64,000 nucleotides of DNA from Gloeobacter kilaueensis JS1 (GCF_000484535.1 NC_022600.1:2604001-2668000), one strand, 5' to 3'. Shown: positions 19,985 to 28,668, counted from the first letter of the stretch. The notes: generated from the sequence alone by a model not told the origin. A program made the numbers and translations.

Positions 19985-20851
19985 ATGGAAACAATTTCGA
20001 GCCTTGCTGGACATTACCGAACCTGGCGCGGCTACCGGGTTTACTCTGTGCAGGCCGGTAGCGAGGCTGTCGGCCCGCCGATTTTGCTGGTACATGGATT
20101 TGGAGCCTCGACGGACCACTGGCGCAAGAACATCGGCCCGCTGAGTCATCGTCATCCTGTCTGGGCGATTGACCTGCTCGGTTTTGGCCGCTCCCAAAAA
20201 CCGAATATCACCTACAGCGGCGAGCTGTGGCGCGATCAGCTGTGCGACTTTATCTGCGAGGTGATTGGTCGTCCGGTCGTGGTGGCGGGCAATTCCCTGG
20301 GCGGGTACGCAGCGCTGGTTCTTGCTGTCGATTGCCCCGAGTGGGTAAGGGGACTGGTCTTGATCAACGGGGCTGGACCCTTTTCTGACGCTGCCCAGCC
20401 CAACCTCCTTCAAAAGTTCAGCGCCGATCTGATCAAGGGCATCTTTTCTCAGAGCTGGGCCAGCTGGCTATTGTTTCAGTATTTTCGCCAGCGCTCGACC
20501 ATCCGTCGGGTATTGTTGCAGGTCTACCGCGATTCGAGCGCTGTCACCGAGCAGCTGATCGATGACATTTATCGCCCCTCCTGCGACCCTGGCGCGGCAG
20601 AAGTCTTTGCTTCGGTCTTTCAGACGCCCCAGGGCCGCTACGTGGATACGCTACTGACCCAACTGCAGAAGCCGTTGCTGCTGCTCTGGGGCGAGGCCGA
20701 CCCGTGGATGACAGTTGGGCGCGCCGAACGCTTCCGCCAGTTTTATCCGACTGCCCAGCTGCAGCTCATTCCTGCCGGTCACTGCCCCCACGACGAGCGG
20801 CCAGAACTGGTAAACGCTGCCCTCAGCGAATGGGCCTGCGTCCTCGACTGA
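19985..20851 (+). CDS. alpha/beta-hydrolase fold protein
   Basis: 288 residues of the alpha/beta-hydrolase superfamily. Visible: ILLVHGFGASTDHWRKN (oxyanion region, about 33), the nucleophile elbow GNSLGGY (Ser near residue 101), an Asp candidate in LLWGEADPWMTV (about 240) and the His in PAGHCPHDERPE (about 268). This layout matches the haloalkane dehalogenase/epoxide hydrolase-like group common in cyanobacteria, but the substrate is not evident. No signal peptide. The next gene converges, 5 bases away. Confidence 0.9.
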   Translation: METISSLAGHYRTWRGYRVYSVQAGSEAVGPPILLVHGFGASTDHWRKNIGPLSHRHPVWAIDLLGFGRSQKPNITYSGELWRDQLCDFICEVIGRPVVVAGNSLGGYAALVLAVDCPEWVRGLVLINGAGPFSDAAQPNLLQKFSADLIKGIFSQSWASWLLFQYFRQRSTIRRVLLQVYRDSSAVTEQLIDDIYRPSCDPGAAEVFASVFQTPQGRYVDTLLTQLQKPLLLLWGEADPWMTVGRAERFRQFYPTAQLQLIPAGHCPHDERPELVNAALSEWACVLD

Positions 20852-20856
20852 AGCAT

Positions 20857-21636
20857 TTATTGCCGGTGGGTAAAGGTCAGCTCAATCGTCTCGCCGGGCT
20901 TTGGGCAGAGCAGGCGGCTGGTAAGACCACTGGCTCGCAATCCCGCCTCAAATTCAGCGACGGTACCGATCGGTTGGAAAAGCGCACCTAAAAGGCCGCT
21001 GGAGCGCACCTCGCCCAGCGTCGTCGGCACGATCGCAGCTGGCTGCAGAACCTTTGCCATCGCAAGGGCGCTCTCAGGTCCATTGACCACCTCCCCCAGG
21101 AGGGGCAGACGCAGACCAACCACCGGCATCAACAGCACATCGATCGCTCCGCGCTCCGCCAGCTGTTTGAGGGTGAGCACCCTCGCCTGGTGGGGTTCGT
21201 AGTATATTTTCTCCCCACTGTCGCTATCTTCCAGCAGATAGCCGTTCTCCCGTTGAAATTGCACCTCTGCTCCCGGTACCGCCGTCACCACCAACTCCCC
21301 CAGCCTGAATTCGGCAAAATTATCCAGTACCTGCACCGAAAGAAAGCCCAGCTCCCTGAGAACTGGGGCAGCCGCCGCAGAAACGACTGCGGGTATCTGG
21401 CGATCGAGCCGTTCGAGGGTAGGGCGATGGCAGTGATCAGGTTGCCCCTGAGAAATCAGTAGTAGATCGATTGGCGGCAGCGTCTCAGGTGTATAGGCGA
21501 GGGGGGTAGCGTGGCGCAGTTCGATGAACCAGGCGTTGCCAAAGACCAGGGGATCGACCAGCCAGGGATCGACGAGCAACCGTTTTTCTGCAATCTCGAT
21601 TATCCAGCTATTGAGGTCAACGCGGGTGAGTTTCAT
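20857..21636 (-). CDS. metallo-beta-lactamase fold protein with incomplete metal motif
   Basis: 259 residues. The order WIIEIAEKRLLVDPWL, then LLISQGQPDHCHRPTLERL (about 75), then VTAVPGAEVQ and YYEPHQARVLTL is that of a cyanobacterial and plant MBL-fold family. The HxHxDH metal motif is reduced: the two leading His are replaced (SQGQPDHCH), keeping only Asp-His-x-His. Activity, if any, may use a single metal or another mechanism. Start ATG 21636 begins MKLTRVDLNSWIIE, the usual family start. Confidence 0.8.
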   Translation of the reverse strand: MKLTRVDLNSWIIEIAEKRLLVDPWLVDPLVFGNAWFIELRHATPLAYTPETLPPIDLLLISQGQPDHCHRPTLERLDRQIPAVVSAAAAPVLRELGFLSVQVLDNFAEFRLGELVVTAVPGAEVQFQRENGYLLEDSDSGEKIYYEPHQARVLTLKQLAERGAIDVLLMPVVGLRLPLLGEVVNGPESALAMAKVLQPAAIVPTTLGEVRSSGLLGALFQPIGTVAEFEAGLRASGLTSRLLCPKPGETIELTFTHRQ

Positions 21637-21675
21637 GCCCTGCTCACTGCCTACTTGATTCTTCGATTGTACGAA

Positions 21676-21990
21676 TTAGCGCAACCGCCAACCGAGCAGC
21701 ACACCACCGGCAAAACCAGCACCAGTGAGGCTAATCTGGTGTACGAGCCGACTGGTTGGTTCCTGCAGCGAATGGGCTGCCTGTTGCAACAGACCATCGA
21801 GGGCCGACCAGTTCACGGTTGCAATGCGCAGCTGCGTGAGGCCAAACACGAACAATAGACCAAAACCAACGATAAAAAGCACAAACAGTGCTATCTTGCG
21901 AAGGGTAAAGCCTACGGCGAGACCACTCAGGACACCGGCACCCAACTGCATCGCCCAGGGCAGCCAGAAGGCACTGCTCAGCTGTTCCAT
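21676..21990 (-). CDS. FUN14 family membrane protein
   Basis: 104 residues with the FUN14 signature: LGAGVLSGLAVGFTLRKIA (about 17-35) and FAGGVLLGWRLR at the C-terminus, with hydrophobic segments at about 15-30, 33-52 and 85-100. FUN14 proteins are small membrane proteins; in eukaryotes they mark mitochondria for autophagy, but the bacterial role is unknown. Starts at ATG 21990. Upstream on the same strand, 15 bases away, is the tRNA-Ile gene, so it may share that transcript. Confidence 0.87.
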   Translation of the reverse strand: MEQLSSAFWLPWAMQLGAGVLSGLAVGFTLRKIALFVLFIVGFGLLFVFGLTQLRIATVNWSALDGLLQQAAHSLQEPTSRLVHQISLTGAGFAGGVLLGWRLR

Positions 21991-22005
21991 TAACAGAAGC
22001 TTATC

Positions 22006-22077
22006 TCGGCGGTACTGGACTCGAACCAGTATGTCACGAATTATGAGTTCGCCGCTTTACCAATCAGCCAACCGCCG
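22006..22077 (-). tRNA. tRNA-Ile2 (anticodon CAT, lysidine type)
   Basis: A 72-base cloverleaf on the minus strand: acceptor CGGCGGT/ACCGCCG, D-arm GCTGATTGGTAAAGC, anticodon stem GCGAA/TTCGT with loop CTCATAA, T-arm ACTGG/CCAGT, discriminator A; no encoded CCA. Anticodon CAT alone fits Met or Ile2. The TGGCTGA...TAAAGCG core and the AACTCATAATT anticodon arm match chloroplast and bacterial trnI-CAU, not initiator or elongator Met. TilS, which converts its C34 to lysidine, is encoded at 7819-8775. Confidence 0.88.
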
Positions 22078-22092
22078 TGGTTTCGTTTAACC

Positions 22093-22098
22093 AGTATA
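22093..22098 (-). promoter_or_regulatory. -10 element for tRNA-Ile2(CAT)
   Basis: TATACT on the minus strand, 15 bases before the mature 5' end of the tRNA, within the palindrome CCAGTATACTGG. No clear -35 hexamer is seen. Confidence 0.55.
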
Positions 22099-22139
22099 CT
22101 GGGATAAATCCGGGTCTTGCCCCGCGATGCTCCTGTCGC

Positions 22140-22154
22140 CAGGCCAGTGGCCTG
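22140..22154. repeat. 6-3-6 inverted repeat before a DUF6679-like gene
   Basis: CAGGCC, AGT, GGCCTG: a perfect palindrome with a three-base spacer, 13 bases before the ATG at 22167. Its GGCC-centred layout is like the 18633-18651 element. Confidence 0.5.
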
Positions 22155-22166
22155 CTATGCCAGAGA

Positions 22167-22448
22167 ATGCTACACCGAAAACTTTATCAAATTTGCCAGG
22201 ACAAACTTGAAATCTGCTTGTTTTTGCGCGATCAGGGACGCTGGCTTGAGCAGGTACGCATTCTTGATATCGAAGGCGATGTAGTGACAGTGCGTTACAC
22301 GACCGACGACGAAGACGAAATTGCCTCCTGGGAAGAAATCATTCGCATCGACAATATTGGCTCTGTAACCCGCAAACTCTCAACGCTCTCCAAGCGCCAC
22401 GACAGTGCGATGCTGATTGCTGAAGATTGCCCGGAGTCCGAGCGCTAG
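22167..22448 (+). CDS. conserved cyanobacterial protein, DUF6679-like
   Basis: 93 residues: MLHRKLYQICQDKLEICLFL, then DIEGDVVTVRYTTDDEDEIA and SWEEIIRIDNIGSVTRKL, ending in an acidic EDCPESER tail. It is very like a widespread small cyanobacterial family (I believe DUF6679), function unknown. Cytoplasmic, no membrane segment. Start set at ATG 22167 because homologues begin MLHRK; the longer frame upstream crosses the tRNA region and is not conserved-looking. The M23 peptidase gene follows on the same strand. Confidence 0.82.
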   Translation: MLHRKLYQICQDKLEICLFLRDQGRWLEQVRILDIEGDVVTVRYTTDDEDEIASWEEIIRIDNIGSVTRKLSTLSKRHDSAMLIAEDCPESER

Positions 22449-22514
22449 CGCAGTTGGCACAGATTGCTCTTTGCGATAGACTTTTGCTCATTGTTGCTTC
22501 TCAAACCGCCTCCT

Positions 22515-23273
22515 ATGCAGCAGCAGTCTTTTTGCGTCCTGCTAAGCGCGGCTTTGGTTCTCGCAGGCTTCCAGACGCCCCTTCTGGCTTCCCAGGAGGA
22601 TGTAGCCGCCATGACAAGCCTTATCGATCCGGTCAGTGCCCTGGTTGCACCCGAAGTCGCGCTCACCTCCAGGGGACCACGACAACTGCTCGTGCCGGAG
22701 CGCCGCAGTCGGTTGCGCCGACCGCCCCGCCTGCCGCAGCTGAAACCATCGGTAGTTGGCTTTCAGCCGCCCGCACCGGACATTAGCTCTGCTGCTTTGC
22801 TCGACTCGCTCGTACCGATCGAGACAACGGCCTTCGAGGCAAACAAACCTTCTGCCCAGACTTTGGGCGAACTGCAATTTCCCCTGGCCACGGCTGCAGC
22901 GGCAATGATTCCTTTTGGTGCTCACAGCTCGCTACTGAGCGATCGGGCAAACTTTCATCGGGGCATCGACCTGCTGGCACCTGAAGGCACACCCGTGCTG
23001 GCAGCGGATTCTGGTCTGGTTTTGATGGCCGGCCCTCTGGGAAGTTTGGGCAATGCGGTTGTGCTTGGTCATGGAACAACTGGTCGTAGCCGTTACGGAC
23101 ATTTGCAACAGGTGCTCGTCCAGCCTGGGCAGTGGGTACAGCGGGGTACACCAATTGGCCGCGTCGGCACCAGTGGTCGAACCACCGTTGCCCAGCTCCA
23201 TTTTGAATACTGGCGCAAATTGGCAACTGCCACCTGGCAGGTCCAGGATCCAGCACCCCTGCTGCTGCTGTAG
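22515..23273 (+). CDS. M23 family peptidase (LytM-type)
   Basis: 252 residues with a signal peptide (QQSFCVLLSAALVLAGFQTPLLA), a Pro/Arg-rich middle and a C-terminal M23 domain from about residue 130. Zinc motifs are visible: FHRGIDLLAPEGTPV (H-x3-D), VVLGHGTTGRSRYGHLQ, and QLHFEYW for the last His pair. M23 enzymes cut cross-links in peptidoglycan in the periplasm. Start at ATG 22515 directly before the signal; an upstream in-frame TTG is less likely. An ABC exporter gene follows 18 bases downstream. Confidence 0.87.
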   Translation: MQQQSFCVLLSAALVLAGFQTPLLASQEDVAAMTSLIDPVSALVAPEVALTSRGPRQLLVPERRSRLRRPPRLPQLKPSVVGFQPPAPDISSAALLDSLVPIETTAFEANKPSAQTLGELQFPLATAAAAMIPFGAHSSLLSDRANFHRGIDLLAPEGTPVLAADSGLVLMAGPLGSLGNAVVLGHGTTGRSRYGHLQQVLVQPGQWVQRGTPIGRVGTSGRTTVAQLHFEYWRKLATATWQVQDPAPLLLL

Positions 23274-23291
23274 TCTTGCTGTGCCGCAATC

Positions 23292-25079
23292 GTGTCACAA
23301 TTTGAAATAGTGACTGATCGCCCTATGGCCTGGTTTTTGAAAAGCTATCACCGTCTGCTTCCTTTTCTGGCACCACACCGCCTCATCATCCTGGCAGCCC
23401 TCGGCTGTACAGCCGGTTTCGTAGCAACGACGCCGCTGCTCGCCTACATGGTAGGGCGATTGACAAAGTTTTTTGGCGATGGCGACCTGCGATCGATCAC
23501 AGAACTTGCCTGGGAGACATTGGGCGTATTCATCGTGCGCGGTCTTTTCCAGTTCGGCCAGGACACGCTGATGGCCAAAGCGGCCCTGGATACCATCACC
23601 GACTTGCGTGCTCAAGTCTACGCTCATCTGCAAAAACTGGATCTCGCCTGCTTTGCCTCCCAGCGGACAGGCGATCTGACAATGCGGCTGACGGGCGACA
23701 TCGATCGATTAGGAGAGATCGTCCGGCGCTTTTTTTACCAGTTCGTTCCCTGCGTGCTCACGATCGTAGCGGTCGTGAGCTACCTGATCTTCCTCAACTG
23801 GCAACTCACGCTCGTGACAATGATCATCGCGCCGGGAATCGGCTGGCTTTTTGGCTGGTTTGGTACGCGCCTTTCTGACCTTTCACGCACCAGTCAGGAC
23901 CAGATTGCCGATCTCTCCTCGATGCTCTTTGAGATCTTCAGTGCCATCCGAATCATCCGCGCCTTCGCAGCGGAAGATTATGAAAAGGAGCGCTTTGTCA
24001 AACTGTCCGACGAAAACCGTCTCGCCCGCTTTCGCACCGAGCAGATCAAGGCCGTTCAGTACCCAATTATTGGCCTGTTACAGGCTTTGAGTGTGCTCCT
24101 GGTCTTTTGGGTCGGCACATGGCAGATTAGTCTGCACAACTTGAGCGCTGAGCAGTTTGCCTCCTTTGCCGCCGGCATCGGTCTGTTGCTTGATCCTGTG
24201 CGGATGATTACAGAAAACCTCAACGAATTGCGTCAGGCGGATGGCTCCGCTGACCGCGTCTTTGAACTCTTTGAACTCATGCCAACCGTGCTCGAATCCC
24301 CCAAGGCGCGCGTGCTCGCTCCGGTACAGGGACGCATCGAATTGCAGAACATCAACTTTGCCTACACCGATGGCCGCCAGGTCTTAAACGGAGTCAATCT
24401 GCAGATCGAGCCAGGCGAAGTCGTTGCCCTGGTCGGTCCTTCTGGCTCTGGTAAATCTTCGCTCGTCAACCTGCTGCCACGCTTCTACGACCCCTTGAGC
24501 GGCACTGTAAGCATCGATGGCATCGATGTCCGCAATGTCACCTTTGCCAGCTTGCGCCGACAAATCGGCATCGTTCCCCAAGAAACATTGCTTTTTTCTG
24601 GCACCGTCGCTCAGAACATCGCCTACGGCTGCAACCTCGGTCCTGAAGAACTGCCAGACGAAGTGATCGAGGCGGCCAAAATCGCCAACGCCCATGAGTT
24701 CATCATGGACCTGCCAAACGGCTACCGCACCCAGATGAGCGAGGGAGGCCGTGGCCTCTCCGGTGGTCAACGCCAGCGCATCGCCATTGCTCGTGCAGTC
24801 CTGCTCGATCCAAAGATCTTGATTCTCGACGAAGCCACCTCCGCCCTCGACAACGAATCGGAGGCTCTCGTGCAGGCGGCCCTTGACCGGCTGATGAAGA
24901 TGAAGGGACGAACCGTCATCATTGTTGCCCACCGCCTCTCCACCATCCGCGACGCTGACCGCATTCTGGTACTCGATCGCGGTCAGATCATCGAAGAGGG
25001 AAACCACCTCAGCTTGCTTGCCGGTGGCAAGGTCTACGCTTCACTCTACAATCGCCAGTTCGAGCGCACTCCCGCTTGA
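23292..25079 (+). CDS. ABC exporter, fused membrane and ATPase domains (MsbA-like)
   Basis: 595 residues: a six-helix membrane domain (about 20-310) followed by an ATPase with Walker A GPSGSGKSS (about 385), the Q-loop IVPQETLL, signature LSGGQRQRIAIARA (about 490), Walker B ILILDEATSALD and the H-loop VAHRLST. Such half-transporters dimerise and export lipids, lipopolysaccharide or drugs; which one cannot be told here. Start at GTG 23292, or possibly ATG 23325 (MAWFLK); neither has a clear Shine-Dalgarno. Located just after the M23 peptidase. Confidence 0.93.
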   Translation: MSQFEIVTDRPMAWFLKSYHRLLPFLAPHRLIILAALGCTAGFVATTPLLAYMVGRLTKFFGDGDLRSITELAWETLGVFIVRGLFQFGQDTLMAKAALDTITDLRAQVYAHLQKLDLACFASQRTGDLTMRLTGDIDRLGEIVRRFFYQFVPCVLTIVAVVSYLIFLNWQLTLVTMIIAPGIGWLFGWFGTRLSDLSRTSQDQIADLSSMLFEIFSAIRIIRAFAAEDYEKERFVKLSDENRLARFRTEQIKAVQYPIIGLLQALSVLLVFWVGTWQISLHNLSAEQFASFAAGIGLLLDPVRMITENLNELRQADGSADRVFELFELMPTVLESPKARVLAPVQGRIELQNINFAYTDGRQVLNGVNLQIEPGEVVALVGPSGSGKSSLVNLLPRFYDPLSGTVSIDGIDVRNVTFASLRRQIGIVPQETLLFSGTVAQNIAYGCNLGPEELPDEVIEAAKIANAHEFIMDLPNGYRTQMSEGGRGLSGGQRQRIAIARAVLLDPKILILDEATSALDNESEALVQAALDRLMKMKGRTVIIVAHRLSTIRDADRILVLDRGQIIEEGNHLSLLAGGKVYASLYNRQFERTPA

Positions 25080-25190
25080 CCAATTGGCCTAGCAATCTTT
25101 GCGAGCAACGCACGCTCCTTAGACAAGAATGCTTGCTGCTAACTCATTTCGGCCCGCGCCACTGCAACAACAGGCTGCAAACCACTCTCG

Positions 25191-25388
25191 TTATGGCTTG
25201 AGCGCCCGATTGAAGTTGCGCCGAAACTGCGACGAGGTCAGTAGCAACACCGGCCACAAGGCTGCCAGCGTCCAAACTTGATCGTCGGAGTAGAAGCGTC
25301 GGGCACCACGCGTAAACATCCAGGCTCCCGCAGCATAAATAACCAGTGCAATGAAGAGGATCAAGCCCACAGCGAACTCTCGAACCAC
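25191..25388 (-). CDS. small membrane protein, unknown
   Basis: 65 residues: an N-terminal membrane helix (FAVGLILFIALVIYAAGAWMF), a charged middle (RGARRFYSDDQ) and a second hydrophobic stretch (VWTLAALWPVLLL) ending FNRALKP. Two-helix hairpin proteins of this size are common in cyanobacteria; I do not recognise the family. It is encoded opposite the ABC exporter, between it and tRNA-Lys. Confidence 0.6.
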   Translation of the reverse strand: MVREFAVGLILFIALVIYAAGAWMFTRGARRFYSDDQVWTLAALWPVLLLTSSQFRRNFNRALKP

Positions 25389-25434
25389 ATCTGTTTCCAG
25401 ATTAGCCCAGCACTCCTGAGCCTGCGAATGCGCC

Positions 25435-25443
25435 TGTTATACT
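25435..25443 (+). promoter_or_regulatory. extended -10 element for tRNA-Lys
   Basis: TGTTATACT: the TGn extension followed by TATACT, ending 22 bases before the mature 5' end of the tRNA. No good -35 is seen, as expected for an extended -10 promoter. Confidence 0.6.
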
Positions 25444-25465
25444 GGGAAAGCGTGAAAACCTCCGT

Positions 25466-25537
25466 GGGTCGGTAGCTCAGCGGTAGAGCATCCGGCTTTT
25501 AACCGGTGTTGCGTGGGTTCGATCCCCACCCGACCCA
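25466..25537 (+). tRNA. tRNA-Lys (anticodon TTT)
   Basis: A 72-base cloverleaf: acceptor GGGTCGG/CCGACCC, D-arm GCTCAGCGGTAGAGC, anticodon stem TCCGG/CCGGT with loop CTTTTAA (anticodon TTT), T-arm GTGGG/CCCAC, discriminator A; no encoded CCA. An HNH-family gene of different base composition follows 136 bases downstream. Confidence 0.95.
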
Positions 25538-25673
25538 TTTTTCCCACGAGTATCAATTTAGTGAAATAAACGGGTACTGTAGAGAGTAGGGCAGTACTTT
25601 CCTGATGTTGCTGTAGTAGAGCTAGAGCAGCAGGCGAGGAAATTGCTGCTGATTCTCCCCTGTTTACTGAAAC

Positions 25674-26132
25674 ATGCATGAAAAAATCTGTTCAAAGTGC
25701 AATCTGAGCAAACCCCTTGGTGAGTTCAACAAGAACAAAACCAAGCCAGATGGCTATCAGTCATACTGTCGTCTGTGCAGCAAGGCATCAAACAATTATC
25801 ATTACTATTTAAACAAAAAGACGCGCCAGCGAATCTATGATCGAAACCGTCGCTGGCGTCAGGAGGCAGCTCAGCGGGTTTTTCATTATCTACTTGATCA
25901 TCCGTGCGTTGATTGTGGCGAGGCCAACCCGGTTCTACTCCAGTTCGATCACCAGGGTCACAAAGTAGCGGACCTATCTAGAATGGTGGGCCAAGCATGG
26001 AGCTGGGAAAAGATCGCTGAAGAGATCGTCAAGTGTGAAGTTCGTTGTGCAAACTGTCATACATTGAGAACAGCCAAGCAATTCAACTGGCTGTCCTACA
26101 GGTTGGCTCGCAACGCTGGCTTTGATATGTAG
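25674..26132 (+). CDS. HNH-type zinc-binding protein
   Basis: 152 residues with two zinc-ribbon-like Cys pairs: ICSKCNLSKPLGEF and YCRLCSKASNNYHYY at the N-terminus, and CVDCGEANPVLLQFDHQG then CEVRCANCHTLRTAKQF at the C-terminus. The C-terminal DHQGHK...CANCHT layout is that of an HNH nuclease core found in phages and islands, often annotated as HNH endonuclease. Base composition is visibly richer in A and T than its neighbours, and the gene lies just after tRNA-Lys, a common integration site. Starts at ATG 25674. No integrase is nearby. Confidence 0.78.
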   Translation: MHEKICSKCNLSKPLGEFNKNKTKPDGYQSYCRLCSKASNNYHYYLNKKTRQRIYDRNRRWRQEAAQRVFHYLLDHPCVDCGEANPVLLQFDHQGHKVADLSRMVGQAWSWEKIAEEIVKCEVRCANCHTLRTAKQFNWLSYRLARNAGFDM

Positions 26133-26142
26133 AGAGGACACA

Positions 26143-26172
26143 AAAAGACCCTGCCAACAGACAGGGTCTTTT
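26143..26172. terminator. bidirectional terminator between the HNH gene and psbC
   Basis: Perfect 11-base stem AAAAGACCCTG / CAGGGTCTTTT with an 8-base loop. It gives T-runs on both strands and lies between two convergent genes, so it can end both transcripts. Confidence 0.9.
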
Positions 26173-26198
26173 CGCTTGTGAGAGTGATGTACTCGAAC

Positions 26199-27623
26199 CT
26201 AGACGCCTTCGAGGCTGCGGGAGATGCCTTTCTCGAAGCCGGCGTTTGCGGCCCGAGCGCGGCCAGCATGCCAGAGGTGGCCCACCAGCAGGAAGAACGC
26301 CAGGATGAAGTGGCTACCGGCCAGCCAGATGCGGGGCGAGGTGTAGTTGATCGTGTTGATCTCGGTTGCCACACCACCCACCGAGTTGAGCGAACCGATG
26401 GCCGCATGGGTCATGTACTCGGTTGCGCGCCGGACCTGCCAGGGCTGGATGCCGGTCATCAGCTTCTCGACGGAGTAGCCGGTGGTACCGCCCTGGGGAT
26501 AGACCAGCTTGTGATCGCGAATTTCGACGCCGTCTTTGAGCATCTCGTCAAGAGGCGTCTTGATTGACCAGAAGCGCATGGTCTCACCACCGTAGATGAC
26601 CTGTCCCGAGGGAGAGCGCATCAGGTACTTGCCAAGGCCAGTAGGACCCTGGGCAGCACCGATGTCGGTACCCAGCTTGATGTCGCGGGCCATGAAGACA
26701 AAGTTCTGCGCGTGAGACGCTTCCATCTCCGTGGGACCGTAGAACTCGGAGGGATAGACGGTGTTGTTGAACCAGACGTAGGAGGCGGCGATGAAGCCCA
26801 TTAGCGAAAGGGCACCGAGGGAGTAGGACAGGTACGCCTCACCCGACCAGATGAGCGAGCGCTGTGCCCAGCCCCAGGGCTTGGTGACGATGTGCCAGAT
26901 GCCACCCGAGATGCAGATGATACCGATCCAGATGTGGCCGCCAACGACATCTTCGAGGTTGTCTACTGAGATGATCCAGCCGCCACCACCGAAGGGGCTC
27001 TTCAGCACGTAGCCAAAGATGATCGACGGATCGAGGGTCGGGTTGGTCACCACGCGAACCTGCCCTGCCCACTGGTTGGCGTTCTCGTAGTACCAGGGGT
27101 CGTAGAGGCCGCCGAACCAGCAAGCCTTGGCTACCAGCAAGAAGGCACCGATTCCTAGAAGAATCAGGTGGATCCCCAGGATGGTGGTCATCTTGTTCTT
27201 GTCCTTCCAGTCATAGCCAAAGAAGCCCGACAGGATGTCCGGTCCCCAGATCGAGTGGTAGATGCCACCGAAGCCGAGAACAGCGGAAGAGATCAAGTGC
27301 AGTACACCGACGACAAAGTACGGCCAGGTATCGACGACCTGATAACCGTTCGCCCCCGTACCCAGACCCCAGCCCAGGGCTGCCAGGTGAGGAAGCAGGA
27401 TAAGACCCTGCTCGTACATCGGCTTGGCCGGCTCGAAGTGCGACAGCTCGAACAGGGTCATCGCTCCGGTCCAGAAGACGATCAGGCCCGCGTGAGCAAC
27501 GTGCGCTCCGAGGAGCTTGCCGGACAGGTTGATGAGTCGGGCATTGCCCGCCCACCAGGCGAAATCCTCCTGCTTGACGCGAATGTTCGTCGCGTCAAAC
27601 GACTGATCAAAGCGCGTTTCCAC
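26199..27623 (-). CDS. psbC: photosystem II CP43 core antenna protein, divergent lumenal loop
   Basis: Binds antenna chlorophyll and, through its large lumenal loop E, donates ligands to the oxygen-evolving cluster. The 474-residue protein shows [20 protein letters not shown] (21-40), [15 protein letters not shown] (327-340) and GGETMRFW (345-352), with E347 and R350 matching the Glu and Arg that contact the Mn cluster. Residues 353-391 read [18 protein letters not shown]..., replacing the DFRGPWLEPLRGPNG segment of other CP43 and about 15 residues longer. The C-terminus ([11 protein letters not shown]) is also short. It starts at a GTG at 27623, overlapping psbD by 17 bases, as usual for psbDC. 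Confidence 0.95.
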   Translation of the reverse strand: METRFDQSFDATNIRVKQEDFAWWAGNARLINLSGKLLGAHVAHAGLIVFWTGAMTLFELSHFEPAKPMYEQGLILLPHLAALGWGLGTGANGYQVVDTWPYFVVGVLHLISSAVLGFGGIYHSIWGPDILSGFFGYDWKDKNKMTTILGIHLILLGIGAFLLVAKACWFGGLYDPWYYENANQWAGQVRVVTNPTLDPSIIFGYVLKSPFGGGGWIISVDNLEDVVGGHIWIGIICISGGIWHIVTKPWGWAQRSLIWSGEAYLSYSLGALSLMGFIAASYVWFNNTVYPSEFYGPTEMEASHAQNFVFMARDIKLGTDIGAAQGPTGLGKYLMRSPSGQVIYGGETMRFWSIKTPLDEMLKDGVEIRDHKLVYPQGGTTGYSVEKLMTGIQPWQVRRATEYMTHAAIGSLNSVGGVATEINTINYTSPRIWLAGSHFILAFFLLVGHLWHAGRARAANAGFEKGISRSLEGV

Positions 27624-28668
27624 GGGGCAGCACCTCTTCAGGGAACTTCAGGGTTTCGTCGTAGTTCTGGTCGTAGGGACCCATCCAGGCGCGGATGCCT
27701 TCGTTGATCAGAATGTTCGCAGTGTAGAGAGTTTCAAACTCCGGATCTTGAGCAGCGCGGCTCTCCTGAGAGATGAACTCGTAGGCGCGCAGGTTCAAGG
27801 CCAGACCGACGAAGCCGATCGAGGCCATCCACAGGCCCGTCACCGGCACGAACAGCATAAAGAAGTGCAGCCAGCGCTTGTTGGAGAAGGCAATGCCGAA
27901 GATCTGGCTCCAGAAGCGGTTGGCGAGCACCATCGAGTAGGTTTCTTCTTCTTGAGCCGGGTCGAAAGCCTTGAAGGTGTTCGGCGCTTCGCCGTCTTCA
28001 AAGAGGGTATTCTCGACCGTGGCACCGTGAATGGCGCACAACAATGCACCGCCCAGCACACCTGCCACACCCATCATGTGGAAGGGGTTGAGCGTCCAGT
28101 TGTGGAAGCCCTGTACAAAGAGCAGAAAGCGGAAGATGCCATTGACACCAAAGCTCGGACCGAAGAACCAGGAGTGCTGGCCCAACGGATACATCAAGAA
28201 CACCGAGACGAATACGGCGATGGGAGCTGAGAAGGCAATGGCGTTATAAGGGCGAATGCCAATCAAACGGGCAATCTCGAACTGGCGGAGCATAAAGCCC
28301 ATGAGCGCCAGCGCACCATGGAAGGCAATGAACGCCCACAGGCCGCCAATCTGGCACCAGCGCGTGAAGTCCCCTTGAGCCTCAGGACCCCACAGCAAAA
28401 GTAGCGAGTGACCCATCGCGTCGGCAGGCGAGCTGACGGCGGAGGTCAGAAAGTTAGCACCCTCCAGGTAAGAGCTGGCCAGACCATGGGTATACCAGGA
28501 GGAAACGAAAGTGGTTCCGGTCAGCCAGCCACCCACGGCGAAATATGCGGTGGGGAAGAAAAGCAGCCCGGACCAACCGATAAATACAAAGCGGTCCTTC
28601 TTGAGCCAGTCGTCGAGGGCGTCAAACCAGCCCTGACTCTGCTCACTTCTTCCTACAGCAATGGTCAT
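27607..28668 (-). CDS. psbD: photosystem II reaction centre protein D2
   Basis: One half of the PSII reaction-centre heterodimer. The 353 residues follow D2: [20 protein letters not shown] near the N-terminus, the [19 protein letters not shown] segment, [19 protein letters not shown] with the special-pair region, and [13 protein letters not shown]; the C-terminus ends [11 protein letters not shown] as in other D2. Starts at ATG 28668 with GGAG nine bases upstream. It overlaps the psbC start by 17 bases and lies 119 bases downstream of psbA on the same strand. Confidence 0.97.
   Translation of the reverse strand: MTIAVGRSEQSQGWFDALDDWLKKDRFVFIGWSGLLFFPTAYFAVGGWLTGTTFVSSWYTHGLASSYLEGANFLTSAVSSPADAMGHSLLLLWGPEAQGDFTRWCQIGGLWAFIAFHGALALMGFMLRQFEIARLIGIRPYNAIAFSAPIAVFVSVFLMYPLGQHSWFFGPSFGVNGIFRFLLFVQGFHNWTLNPFHMMGVAGVLGGALLCAIHGATVENTLFEDGEAPNTFKAFDPAQEEETYSMVLANRFWSQIFGIAFSNKRWLHFFMLFVPVTGLWMASIGFVGLALNLRAYEFISQESRAAQDPEFETLYTANILINEGIRAWMGPYDQNYDETLKFPEEVLPRGNAL

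Noticed and set aside
22006-22077. Call as tRNA-Met
   Set aside because: C1-G72 pairing and the trnI-CAU-like D and anticodon arms fit Ile2 better.
26199-27623. Possibility that this is IsiA and not CP43
   Set aside because: It has loop E with [15 protein letters not shown] and GGETMRFW, absent in IsiA, and overlaps psbD.
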